DNA from: an uncultured Bacilli bacterium
GTDB lineage: Bacteria; Bacillota_I; Bacilli_A; RF39; UBA660
Length of the DNA: 18,652 nt
Assembly (NCBI GenBank): GCA_947588665.1
Contig: CANPYU010000006.1
Location: 1 to 18,652 of the forward strand
Direction: 5' to 3'
This document shows, in pieces, positions 8,507 to 15,320 of this stretch. Position 1 is the first letter of the stretch, and each line of letters starts with the position of its first letter. The notes beneath the pieces were generated by a model, which was not told the DNA's origin, did no database searches, and saw only the letters and a list, made by a program, of their open reading frames with translations. The translations under genes and the position numbers were made by a program.

Positions 8507-9154
8507 ATGAAAAAGAAAGCTTTTTTGATAATTATTTTGGGGTTGGTTATAGGAGTATTTTTATATTTGTTATATTATTTTAATGTAGTTCCTCATAAAA
8601 AGTATACAAATGAAGATTTTAAGATAGAAGCATATAAAAGTAAAATAGATAAAGATAATGATGGAATAGATGATGAGACAGATATATTAGAAAGTGTTAA
8701 AGCTTATTTAGCTACTAAACCCAAATATAAGAGTAAATATTATGGGACGGGTTATCCTGATGATAATTATGGAGTTTGTACTGATGTGGTCGCGTTTGGT
8801 TTTAAGGGAGCAGGATATGATTTAAGAGAGTTATTAAATGAAGATGTTAAAAATAATCGGCGGGAAGATTATAATATAGAGGTTGTAGATAAAAATATTG
8901 ATTTTAGAAGAGTTAATAATTTAAATACTTATTTTAAACATACGGCGATTAGTTTAACTTTGGATATTAAAGAAATTACGGAATGGCAGGGAGGAGATGT
9001 AGTCGTATTTAAAAATCATATTGGAATAGTATCAGAGCATCGTAATAGAAAAGGTATTCCTTTTGTTTATCATCATGCGAGTGCAAAACAAATTAATTAT
9101 GAAGAAGATGTATTAAAACATTATGAAATAATAGGTCATTATCGGGTTAGTTAG
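8507..9154 (+). CDS. DUF1287 (YijF-like) extracytoplasmic protein
   Basis: A 215-residue protein with one N-terminal membrane segment (about 5-25), so the domain is outside the cell. The DUF1287 pattern is clear: YPDDNYGVCTDVVAFGFKGA with Cys91, NIDFRRVNNLNTYF near 130-143, GGDVVVFKNHIGIVSEH with His171, and a final EIIGHYR. The family belongs to the NlpC/P60-like cysteine hydrolase group by fold, and Cys91 with His171 would be the expected catalytic pair. The substrate, perhaps a cell-wall peptide, is not established. Residues 48-56 (DKDNDGIDD) look like a calcium-binding loop of the dockerin/thrombospondin type, placed between anchor and domain. AAAGGAG precedes the ATG. The next gene follows after 8 bases. 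Confidence 0.9.
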   Translation: MKKKAFLIIILGLVIGVFLYLLYYFNVVPHKKYTNEDFKIEAYKSKIDKDNDGIDDETDILESVKAYLATKPKYKSKYYGTGYPDDNYGVCTDVVAFGFKGAGYDLRELLNEDVKNNRREDYNIEVVDKNIDFRRVNNLNTYFKHTAISLTLDIKEITEWQGGDVVVFKNHIGIVSEHRNRKGIPFVYHHASAKQINYEEDVLKHYEIIGHYRVS

Positions 9155-9162
9155 GAGAAATT

Positions 9163-9909
9163 ATGAAAAAATTCGTTGATAATAAGTTATTTTGGTGGGG
9201 AGCTTTAGTTTTATTAATAATTATTGGGGTAATATTATGTTTTATGAATAAAAATTTTAAAGATACTTATTTATTTTTAGATGGGGTTAATTTAGAAGAT
9301 TTAGAAAATATAAATAATGGTTTACTTTTGGAAATTAAAAATAGAAGTATTAAATGTGATGCGGTTAAGCTTGAGGTTTATATAGATGGAACTTATAAAT
9401 ATTATGATACTAATTTAAATGGGTCTAATGAAGAAGTTAATGAGACTGATTATAGATATGATGATCCATTAGTAGGTAGATATGATTATGATATAACTAA
9501 AATATTTAAAGGAATTAAAAGACCTAGTGATAAAACATATATAATAACAACGGGTAAGAATGAAGAATATTATACCGATATAGAAAATAAAGCTTTAAAA
9601 GAATTTTTGGATAGTATAAATGTTAATTTAGATTTGTGTATAAGTGTACAAGTGCCAGAAGAATATTATAAAGTTAAAAGTATTGTATATAATTCAAAAG
9701 AGAATAAAAATTCTTGTCTTGAAGCTTTAGAAGAAATATATAAAGATGATAATTATACTTATTATTTAAAGTGCCTTAAAAGTGAAGATATTATGGTAAC
9801 ATATGAAAATGGGAAGACGGAGGATATTAAAAAGGCTTTTAAAAGAGGTTATATTAAAGTAAGTGATTTAGATAGATTTGATATTGATTATATTAAAGAA
9901 GAAAAATAA
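9163..9909 (+). CDS. Membrane-anchored protein with conserved C-terminal motif, unknown function
   Basis: A 248-residue protein starting 8 bases after the DUF1287 gene, with GGAG overlapping that gene's stop, so the two form an operon. One membrane segment (about 9-28) anchors it, and the rest is extracytoplasmic and acidic. The last 60 residues (about 185-245) contain a Cys, YTYYLKC, IMVTYENGKTEDIKKAFKRG and IKVSDLDRFDIDY. This pattern (Cys, tyrosine-rich strand, NGK, helix, then a 'vsDLd.y.I.y' ending) recurs in Firmicutes extracellular proteins, as I recall, but I cannot name the domain. Function is unknown; a shared role with the DUF1287 hydrolase at the cell surface is an inference from the operon. 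Confidence 0.7.
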   Translation: MKKFVDNKLFWWGALVLLIIIGVILCFMNKNFKDTYLFLDGVNLEDLENINNGLLLEIKNRSIKCDAVKLEVYIDGTYKYYDTNLNGSNEEVNETDYRYDDPLVGRYDYDITKIFKGIKRPSDKTYIITTGKNEEYYTDIENKALKEFLDSINVNLDLCISVQVPEEYYKVKSIVYNSKENKNSCLEALEEIYKDDNYTYYLKCLKSEDIMVTYENGKTEDIKKAFKRGYIKVSDLDRFDIDYIKEEK

Positions 9910-9938
9910 AAAGATTATTTTGAATTCTTTTTATTTTT
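9908..9938 (+). terminator. Probable terminator after the 9163 gene
   Basis: AAAAAGA (9908-9914) pairs with TCTTTTT (9926-9932), followed by ATTTTT. The stem is A/T-rich. Confidence 0.6.
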
Positions 9939-9980
9939 AAGAAAATATATTATACTAGTTAAGTATTTTGGGAGGTATTT

Positions 9981-10610
9981 ATGGTTTACATGTTTTTAAT
10001 TTTATTAATTTATAATCTTTTATTTTTGATTAATACTAAACTAGATGAATATATAGAGAATAAAGTATTAGATGAATTACAAGCTTTTTATGATGCTAAT
10101 AATATTATTTTTGATAATAGAGAAGAATTGATGGTGGAAGCTTTAACTTATAGGTTAATTGCGGAGTTACAAAGTGGAGCTTGGGTAAAATATATTCCTA
10201 TTTTAGGAATATATAATAATATTAAAAGTATTCATTATTTAAAAGAAGATATAGGTGATTATGAATTTTTTTTAGTTCAATGTTATGGAGATTTGTTATT
10301 TTCTCATAAAAAAGAAGAAAAGAAAAAAGAAAAAGCAAAGCAGGAGTATTTTATAAGTATAGAAAAAAATAATAAATATTTAACTATTTGGTTTCAATAT
10401 GATGGTATAGATTTAAATATTATAGATGCATGTAAAACTGTTAAAGAATTACCTTTAAAAGAACAGTATAGGTTACTTTATGAAGGATTAGAAAATGTTT
10501 TAAATAAAAGAGCTAAGATAAATCATTCTATTTATTTAGATAAGATATTAGATGATAATATGTTACAAGTTGTAGAAGATAAGTTTTTAGGTAGAAAGCT
10601 TTTAAAATAA
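9981..10610 (+). CDS. Unrecognised protein with N-terminal hydrophobic segment
   Basis: A 209-residue protein; GGGAGG lies five to eleven bases ahead of the ATG. Residues 1-17 are hydrophobic with almost no preceding charge, which fits a signal anchor. A weaker hydrophobic stretch (about 66-80, AWVKYIPILGIYNNI) could re-enter or cross the membrane. A Lys/Glu-rich run (109-121) links to a C-terminal domain with TIWFQYDGIDLNIIDACK. I do not recognise a family. Its upstream region has TATACT at 9951-9956 but only a poor -35, so its promoter is unclear. A consensus promoter for the next operon lies after its stop, so it is probably monocistronic. Confidence 0.7.
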   Translation: MVYMFLILLIYNLLFLINTKLDEYIENKVLDELQAFYDANNIIFDNREELMVEALTYRLIAELQSGAWVKYIPILGIYNNIKSIHYLKEDIGDYEFFLVQCYGDLLFSHKKEEKKKEKAKQEYFISIEKNNKYLTIWFQYDGIDLNIIDACKTVKELPLKEQYRLLYEGLENVLNKRAKINHSIYLDKILDDNMLQVVEDKFLGRKLLK

Positions 10611-10629
10611 TTTTTATTAGAGAAAATGT

Positions 10630-10659
10630 TTGACAGATATTTAATTTTAATAGTATAAT
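10630..10659 (+). promoter_or_regulatory. Consensus sigma-A promoter of the seven-gene operon
   Basis: TTGACA (10630-10635) and TATAAT (10654-10659), both perfect, are 18 bases apart. The first start codon is 23 bases downstream, behind AAGGTGGAG. Confidence 0.9.
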
Positions 10660-10682
10660 GGGGTTATAAGTAAGGTGGAGAT

Positions 10683-11033
10683 ATGAAAGAACAAGAGATA
10701 CTTAAAAGACTTGCTAAATCTAAGTTTCGTTCTTCGTTTCATTTGAAAGAGCAAGATTTATTATATATTAAAAATAAAGGTATAGATAAGATAGAAGAAC
10801 ATGCTTATCTTTTTATTAATCAAAGATTAAAGCCTAAGATTATTCCTAATAATGGGAAGCAAACTCCTTGGAAGGGACATCCAGTATTTATTTCGCAACA
10901 TGCGACAGGGACGTGTTGTAGAAGTTGTTTATATAAATGGCATCATATAAGTAAAGATAAAGAATTATCACAAGAGGAAGTTAATTATATTGTACGAGTT
11001 ATTATGCTTTGGATAAAAAAAGAATATAAATAG
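10683..11033 (+). CDS. DUF4186 protein
   Basis: A 116-residue soluble protein that matches the DUF4186 pattern along its length: LAKSKFRSSFHL near the start, NNGKQTPWKGHPVFISQHAT (57-75), TCCRSCLYKWHHI (77-89) and a C-terminal helix ending in VIMLWIKKEY. The His66, His73, Cys78, Cys79, Cys82, His87 and His88 group looks like a metal-binding or redox site, but no activity is known to me for the family. It is the first gene of the operon and its start is fixed by AAGGTGGAG. The association with a metallopeptidase and rRNA/tRNA modification genes may be only a transcriptional convenience. Confidence 0.88.
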   Translation: MKEQEILKRLAKSKFRSSFHLKEQDLLYIKNKGIDKIEEHAYLFINQRLKPKIIPNNGKQTPWKGHPVFISQHATGTCCRSCLYKWHHISKDKELSQEEVNYIVRVIMLWIKKEYK

Positions 11034-11054
11034 AAAGTTAATTTAGGTGGGTAA

Positions 11055-11681
11055 ATGGAAGTATGTTTAAATAATAGGGTAGTTTCTGTTAAAGTTGTAA
11101 GAAAAAATAATAAAAATATTTATTTTAGATTTGATAAAGATTTAAATTTGGTAGTGACGGCAAATAGATTTGTAAGTTTAAAAGAAATAGAAAGATTAAT
11201 TATTAAGAATACTAAATCTTTAGCTAATATGTTAATTAAATTAGAACAAAAACAAGTGAAAGAAAATGAATTTTGGTATTTAGGAAATAAATATAATGTT
11301 ATTTTTGATGAAAAAGAAGATTTAGAGTTTGACTGTGGGGTTATTAAATGTAGAGATGAGGTTACTTTAAGTAAATTTTTAAAAAAACAGACAATAGAGA
11401 TATTTAATGATGAAATATTAAAAATGAGACAGATAATTAAGACACCAGATTTTAGTTTAAAAATAAGAAAGATGAAAACTAGATGGGGTGTTTGTAATTA
11501 TAAGAATATGACAATAACTCTTAATTCAGAATTAATTAAATATCGAAAAGATTTACTTAGATATGTAATTGTTCATGAAATGTGTCATTTTTATCAGCAT
11601 AATCATGGGCCTTTATTTTGGCAGATGGTGGCAAAGTATTATCCTAATTATAAAGAAGCTAGAAAGGAGTTAAGAAGTTAA
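11055..11681 (+). CDS. YgjP-like (DUF45) zinc metallopeptidase
   Basis: A 208-residue protein of the YgjP/SprT-like family. The zinc site is HEMCH (His174, Glu175, His178) with a third ligand His184 in NHGPLFW. The signature KTRWGVCN (141-148) ahead of the ITLNSELIKY strand is typical. The N-terminal half is a beta-rich domain preceding the protease. The family is often near restriction or RNA genes, and its substrate is not established in bacteria. The ATG follows GGTGGG. It is 21 bases after the DUF4186 gene and its TAA overlaps the next ATG by one base (TAATG), showing translational coupling. Confidence 0.9.
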   Translation: MEVCLNNRVVSVKVVRKNNKNIYFRFDKDLNLVVTANRFVSLKEIERLIIKNTKSLANMLIKLEQKQVKENEFWYLGNKYNVIFDEKEDLEFDCGVIKCRDEVTLSKFLKKQTIEIFNDEILKMRQIIKTPDFSLKIRKMKTRWGVCNYKNMTITLNSELIKYRKDLLRYVIVHEMCHFYQHNHGPLFWQMVAKYYPNYKEARKELRS

Positions 11682-12406
11682 TGAAAATAGAGAGTTTAAA
11701 TAATAATAAAGTAAAAGAATGGGTTAAATTGCAAGATAAAAAATATCGGGATGCTACTAATAGATTTTTAATTGAAGGAGATCATTTGCTTAAAGAAGCA
11801 ATGAAAATGGGAAAAGTTAAAGAAATTATTAGTGATGATAGAATTTTTGAATGTGCGGGTATTCCTTTTTATGAAGTAAGTTTAGCTATTATGAAGAAGT
11901 TATCGAGACAAGTTAGTGGTACGAATGTTATCGCGGTTGTAGAAAAAAATTTAGAAAATAAATTAGAAGGAAATATTTGTTTACTTGATAATATTCAAGA
12001 TCCAGGGAATTTAGGGGCAATAATTAGAAGTGCCGTAGCTTTTAATATTAATACTATTGTTTTAAGTAAAGATACAGTTGATTTATATAATGATAAAGTA
12101 ATACGGGCTAGTGAAGGAATGATTTTTAAACTTAATTTTATAAAAAGAGATTTAGAGGAAGTAATACAGGATTTAAAAAAAGATAATTATATTATATATG
12201 GAACTAATGTTAAAAAAGGGGTTAATTTAAAAGATGTTAGCTTTAAGGGAAAAACTGCCATCATAATTGGAAACGAGGGTAAGGGAATGAGTGCTGAGTT
12301 AGAAAGTAAGTGTGATACTTTAATAAATATTTTAATAAGTAATAAATGTGAAAGTTTGAATGCAAGTATTGCGGCTAGTATCATATTTTATGAAATGAGT
12401 AATTAG
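11681..12406 (+). CDS. SpoU-family rRNA/tRNA 2'-O-methyltransferase (TrmH/RlmB-like)
   Basis: A 241-residue SPOUT enzyme that transfers a methyl group from S-adenosylmethionine to an RNA ribose 2'-OH. The N-terminal 90 residues (KYRDATNRFLIEGDHLLKEA) are the substrate-binding domain found in YsgA/RlmB-type members. The knot motifs are complete: motif 1 DNIQDPGNLGAIIRSA (103-118, Asn110 and Arg116), motif 2 IIIGNEGKGMS (194-204, Glu199) and motif 3 CESLNASIAASI (223-234, Asn227). The exact RNA target cannot be read from sequence; Bacillus YsgA is the closest type I can think of. It is translationally coupled to the metallopeptidase gene before it and followed after 7 bases by the next gene. 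Confidence 0.92.
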   Translation: MKIESLNNNKVKEWVKLQDKKYRDATNRFLIEGDHLLKEAMKMGKVKEIISDDRIFECAGIPFYEVSLAIMKKLSRQVSGTNVIAVVEKNLENKLEGNICLLDNIQDPGNLGAIIRSAVAFNINTIVLSKDTVDLYNDKVIRASEGMIFKLNFIKRDLEEVIQDLKKDNYIIYGTNVKKGVNLKDVSFKGKTAIIIGNEGKGMSAELESKCDTLINILISNKCESLNASIAASIIFYEMSN

Positions 12407-12413
12407 GTATTTT

Positions 12414-12776
12414 ATGCGAAAGTTTGGAGAGAAGAAAGTACATAAAATACATTTAAGTGAACAAGAGATATATCAAATTGTAACAAGAGAAATAGAAGCT
12501 AGATTAGATGTTTTAAATTTAGTTATTATTCCTAGTATAGAAGGAGAAATAGTTAAATATAATTTTTTTTATTGGTATTTTTTAGATGGGTGTTGGCTTA
12601 TGGATAAATTTCAATTAGATATTAATAATTTTCAGAAATTAATTGAAATTGGTTTAAAGAGAAAGTATCGAAAAATATTGGTGGATATAATTGTCAAACC
12701 AACAAAAATAAAGTATAATATATATTATAAAGGACTAATTGGGGAATATCAAAGAATACGAGAGAGGAAATACTAA
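12414..12776 (+). CDS. Small unrecognised protein between spoU-type gene and rimM
   Basis: A 120-residue protein, basic, without membrane segment. It holds an amphipathic helix at about 14-30 (LSEQEIYQIVTREIEARL), a middle aromatic part (YNFFYWYFLDGCWLMDKF) and a basic C-terminus. In many bacteria rpsP and the KH protein khpA precede rimM; this sequence has no GxxG motif and is neither of them. The ATG has only a weak AGGTA ahead, but spacing is 7 bases to the gene before and 1 base to the rimM start after, so operon membership is clear. I can give no function; presence inside a tight RNA-processing operon suggests a linked role. Confidence 0.7.
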   Translation: MRKFGEKKVHKIHLSEQEIYQIVTREIEARLDVLNLVIIPSIEGEIVKYNFFYWYFLDGCWLMDKFQLDINNFQKLIEIGLKRKYRKILVDIIVKPTKIKYNIYYKGLIGEYQRIRERKY

Positions 12777-12777
12777 A

Positions 12778-13266
12778 ATGAGTTATATTTATTTAGGCAA
12801 AATTACTAATACTCATGGACTTAAAGGGGAAATTAGAATTTTAAGTGATTTTTTAAAGAAAGAAGAAGTATTTAAAGAAGGATTTAATATCTATATTGGT
12901 CAAAATAAAATAAAAGAAGTAATTAAGAGTTATAGGCATCATAAACAGTATGAAATGATTACTTTAGAGGGTATTAATAATATTGATGAAGTGTTAAAGT
13001 ATAAAGGAGAAAAAGTTTATATTTTAAAAAGTGATTTAAATTTAGCTTGTGATGAAGTATTATTAGAAGAATTAAAAGATTATATAATAGTTAATGGTAA
13101 TAATAAATATGGGTATGTAAAAGATTTTTATAAAACAAAAAATAATATTTTATTATATATCCAATATAATAAAAATTATTATATACCTTATATGGAAGAA
13201 TTTATTAAAAGTATAGATAAAGTTAAAAAAGAAATATTAGTTCCAAGAGTGGAGGAGTTATTATGA
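12778..13266 (+). CDS. rimM: 16S rRNA processing protein RimM
   Basis: Start set at ATG 12778, preceded by GAGAGGAAA; an in-frame ATG at 12739 lies inside the previous gene and adds a non-RimM leader. The 162-residue product has the N-terminal RimM barrel signature LGKITNTHGLKGEIRI (6-21). It also has a C-terminal PRC-barrel segment (NYYIPYMEEFIKSID then ILVPRVEELL). RimM helps assemble the 30S head around S19. The N-terminal and C-terminal domains are normal, though the middle is Asn/Lys-rich. Its TGA overlaps the trmD ATG in ATGA, a classic coupling. Confidence 0.95.
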   Translation: MSYIYLGKITNTHGLKGEIRILSDFLKKEEVFKEGFNIYIGQNKIKEVIKSYRHHKQYEMITLEGINNIDEVLKYKGEKVYILKSDLNLACDEVLLEELKDYIIVNGNNKYGYVKDFYKTKNNILLYIQYNKNYYIPYMEEFIKSIDKVKKEILVPRVEELL

Positions 13267-13928
13267 GATTTGATATTTTAACTTTGTTTCCTAAAGTAAT
13301 AGAAGCTTATATAAATGAAAGTATAATTAAAAGAGCAATTAATAATAAATTATTAATAATAAATATCGTTAATATAAGAGATTTTACTTTGCTTAAAAAT
13401 GGACAAGTAGATGATACTCCTTATGGAGGGGGATCAGGAATGGTGCTTATGTGTGAACCAGTAGTAAGAGCGATAGAATCAGTTAGAAATGAAGAAAGTT
13501 TAGTTTATTTGCTTACTCCACAGGGCCAAATATTTAATGATAATAAAGCTTCAGAGATGGTTAATAAAACTAAGCATTTAATACTTGTATGTGGACATTA
13601 TGAAGGATTTGATGAGCGAATACTTAATTTTGTAGATGGAGAGATAAGTATTGGGGATTTTGTGTTAACAGGAGGAGAGTTGCCAGCGATGGTAATAATG
13701 GATGCCATAGCGAGATTTATTCCAGGAGTTATAAAAGAAGATTCATTTAGGAATGATTCTTTTAAAGATAATTTATTAGATTATCCTTTATATACTAAGC
13801 CTAGAGAGTTTAGAGGTTATGTAGTACCAGATATTTTGTTAAGTGGAGATCATAAAAAAATTGCTCAATATCGAGAGAATGAAAAATTAAGAGTTACTAA
13901 AGAGAAAAGACCAGATTTATTAAAGTAG
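13263..13928 (+). CDS. trmD: tRNA (guanine37-N1)-methyltransferase TrmD
   Basis: A 221-residue SPOUT methyltransferase that makes m1G37 in tRNAs reading CCN, CUN and CGG codons and prevents +1 frameshifts. Motifs: MRFDILTLFP at the start, DDTPYGGGSGMV (50-61), the knot segments LVCGHYEGFDER (108-119) and SIGDFVLTGGELP (129-141), and RFIPGVI with Arg151. DSFKDNLLDYPLYTKPREF follows, holding the conserved Asp169. Length is close to the short end of the family (usually about 230-250). The start overlaps rimM by 4 bases. In many bacteria rplS follows trmD, but here an unknown gene does. Confidence 0.97.
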   Translation: MRFDILTLFPKVIEAYINESIIKRAINNKLLIINIVNIRDFTLLKNGQVDDTPYGGGSGMVLMCEPVVRAIESVRNEESLVYLLTPQGQIFNDNKASEMVNKTKHLILVCGHYEGFDERILNFVDGEISIGDFVLTGGELPAMVIMDAIARFIPGVIKEDSFRNDSFKDNLLDYPLYTKPREFRGYVVPDILLSGDHKKIAQYRENEKLRVTKEKRPDLLK

Positions 13929-13936
13929 GTGATTTA

Positions 13937-14383
13937 ATGAAAAGTTTTGTAATAAAAAGAATAGATAAAGAATTAGAATTAAATGAACCATTGTGGGTTA
14001 TAAAAGGGTTTAAGTATGTTCCTAAAATAAAGAATAAACTTAGAGTAAGTGAAATGACTATTGTTAATCCAGAAATTATTTATGCATTGGTGGCGGCGAA
14101 TTTTAATAAAAAATATAAAAAAATATTAGAACTTTATTTATTAATATTACAAAATGATGATGAAGACGCTGCAGAAGGATATTTAATGCGGGCTTTAGAT
14201 GAAATTGCAAAATTAAGATCTATAATAATTAGAAAATATGAAAAATTATTAAAGAAAAGAGATATAGAAAAGTTTTTAAAGAGACTAAAAATAATAGAAA
14301 ATGAACTTAGAAGTAAAATAATAGATTTTAAATTAATGCAGGAGATAAAAAAGCAAGTACCAGAAAAAGAGAAAAGCAGATAA
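13937..14383 (+). CDS. Unrecognised helical protein downstream of trmD
   Basis: A 148-residue protein 8 bases after trmD, with AGGTGAT ahead of its ATG, making it the last gene of the operon. The first 50 residues look beta-rich (FVIKRIDKELELNEPLWVIKG). From about 65 on it is almost wholly helical and charged (KKYKKILELYLLILQ, then a long Lys/Glu segment 90-140 likely to be a coiled coil). The AEGYLMRALDEIAKLRSIII helix is the most distinctive stretch. No family comes to mind. It takes the place where rplS usually sits, but it is not L19 (no LR-rich KOW-like domain). No clear terminator follows before the tRNA. Confidence 0.72.
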   Translation: MKSFVIKRIDKELELNEPLWVIKGFKYVPKIKNKLRVSEMTIVNPEIIYALVAANFNKKYKKILELYLLILQNDDEDAAEGYLMRALDEIAKLRSIIIRKYEKLLKKRDIEKFLKRLKIIENELRSKIIDFKLMQEIKKQVPEKEKSR

Positions 14384-14435
14384 GTAGTATATTAAATAAA
14401 AAATAGTAAATAATAAGAAGGGGTTAAAAAAAAGC

Positions 14436-14464
14436 TTGAAAAATTTGGTAAAATAAGTTATAAT
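14436..14464 (+). promoter_or_regulatory. Sigma-A promoter of tRNA-Arg
   Basis: TTGAAA (14436-14441) and a perfect TATAAT (14459-14464) are 17 bases apart, 18 bases before the mature 5' end of the tRNA. The upstream stretch 14384-14435 contains nothing else I can name. Confidence 0.85.
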
Positions 14465-14481
14465 AACTGATAGTTAGTTAC

Positions 14482-14558
14482 GACTCCGTAGCTCAGCTGG
14501 ATAGAGCAATCGCCTTCTAAGCGATCGGTCGAGCGTTCGAATCGCTCCGGAGTCACCA
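14482..14558 (+). tRNA. tRNA-Arg (anticodon UCU)
   Basis: A 77-base tRNA with encoded CCA. The acceptor arms GACTCCG and CGGAGTC pair over 7 bp; discriminator A and CCA follow. The D arm is GCTCAGCTGGATAGAGC. The anticodon arm ATCGC-CTTCTAA-GCGAT has TCT in the loop, so it reads AGA, by far the most used Arg codon in the genes here. The T arm GAGCG-TTCGAAT-CGCTC is perfect. It has its own promoter and stands alone rather than in a tRNA array. Confidence 0.97.
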
Positions 14559-14568
14559 GTGGAAATTT

Positions 14569-14624
14569 GTCTGATTTTTTCGGACTTAATATAAAAACTC
14601 TTAGGTGATGAGCTTAAGAGTTTT
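14569..14624 (+). terminator. Two hairpins after tRNA-Arg
   Basis: A short hairpin GTCTG/CGGAC (14569-14573 with 14581-14585) holds a six-T loop. A stronger one, AAAACTCTTA (14594-14603) with TAAGAGTTTT (14615-14624), is a perfect 10-bp stem over an 11-base loop and ends in TTTTAT. The second is the probable terminator of the tRNA transcript. Confidence 0.65.
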
Positions 14625-14646
14625 ATCATGGAAAAATTTAAAGTAA

Positions 14647-14675
14647 TTTACAAATAGAAATAATAATAGTATAAT
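14647..14675 (+). promoter_or_regulatory. Sigma-A promoter of the cyclophilin gene
   Basis: TTTACA (14647-14652) and TATAAT (14670-14675) are 17 bases apart and 18 bases ahead of the start codon. Confidence 0.8.
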
Positions 14676-14693
14676 TAAAATAGGAGGAAAGAA

Positions 14694-15320
14694 ATGAAAA
14701 AATTAAAAAAAATTGGTTTATTAATAATTATATGTGCATTATTTATGGTGGGATGTAAAAAAGAGGATTTTAAAACTGGAGAAGTAGATGATTATAAGTA
14801 TGAAGAGACTAGTGAAGAAACTAACTATGTTAAAATAGTAGTTAATAAAAATAAAGTTATATTAGTGGAATTATATCCTGATATTGCGCCGATTACTGTG
14901 GAGAACTTTAAAAAATTAGTTAATGAGCATTTTTATGATAATATGATTTTTCATAGAGTAATAGAAGATTTTATGATTCAAACTGGTGATCCAGAAGGAA
15001 CGGGTTATGGAGGATCTTACGAACAAATAAAAGGGGAGTTTAATGATAATGGAGTTACTAATACCTTAAAGCATGATAAAGGGGTTGTATCAATGGCTCG
15101 AGGAGAGGATATGGATTCTGCGAGCAGTCAGTTTTTTATATGTGTAGAGGATAATGAAAGTTTAAATTATTTAGATGGCAAGTATGCTGCTTTTGGCAAA
15201 GTTATTGCAGGATATGAATATGTAGAAGATATTTCTGAAGTAGAAACTGATATGTATGATAAACCAATAAATAAACAGACTATGGAGAGTATTAGATTTG
15301 TTAAAGTTACTAAAAATTAG
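14694..15320 (+). CDS. Cyclophilin-type peptidyl-prolyl isomerase, lipoprotein
   Basis: A 208-residue protein with a lipoprotein signal: basic start, hydrophobic core 7-19 and Gly20-Cys21, where lipid attachment would occur. A short acidic linker leads to a cyclophilin domain (about 45-208) with FHRVIEDFMIQTGDPEGTG (86-104, catalytic Arg88), VSMARG (132-137) and SSQFFI (144-149). Tyr159 in YLDGKYAAFG stands where human cyclophilin A has Trp121, so cyclosporin binding would be weak by analogy. It should catalyse prolyl isomerisation in proteins folding at the outer face of the membrane. AGGAGG precedes the ATG. Its 3' end overlaps the convergent gerM gene by 4 bases. Confidence 0.94.
   Translation: MKKLKKIGLLIIICALFMVGCKKEDFKTGEVDDYKYEETSEETNYVKIVVNKNKVILVELYPDIAPITVENFKKLVNEHFYDNMIFHRVIEDFMIQTGDPEGTGYGGSYEQIKGEFNDNGVTNTLKHDKGVVSMARGEDMDSASSQFFICVEDNESLNYLDGKYAAFGKVIAGYEYVEDISEVETDMYDKPINKQTMESIRFVKVTKN

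Noticed and set aside
12187..12384. A 65-codon minus-strand reading frame inside the SpoU methyltransferase gene
   Set aside because: It lies wholly within a well-supported gene on the other strand and has no family resemblance.
14482..14624. tRNA-Arg as an integration site
   Set aside because: No repeated tRNA 3' end is seen downstream and the following genes are ordinary; the hairpins after it are best explained as termination signals.
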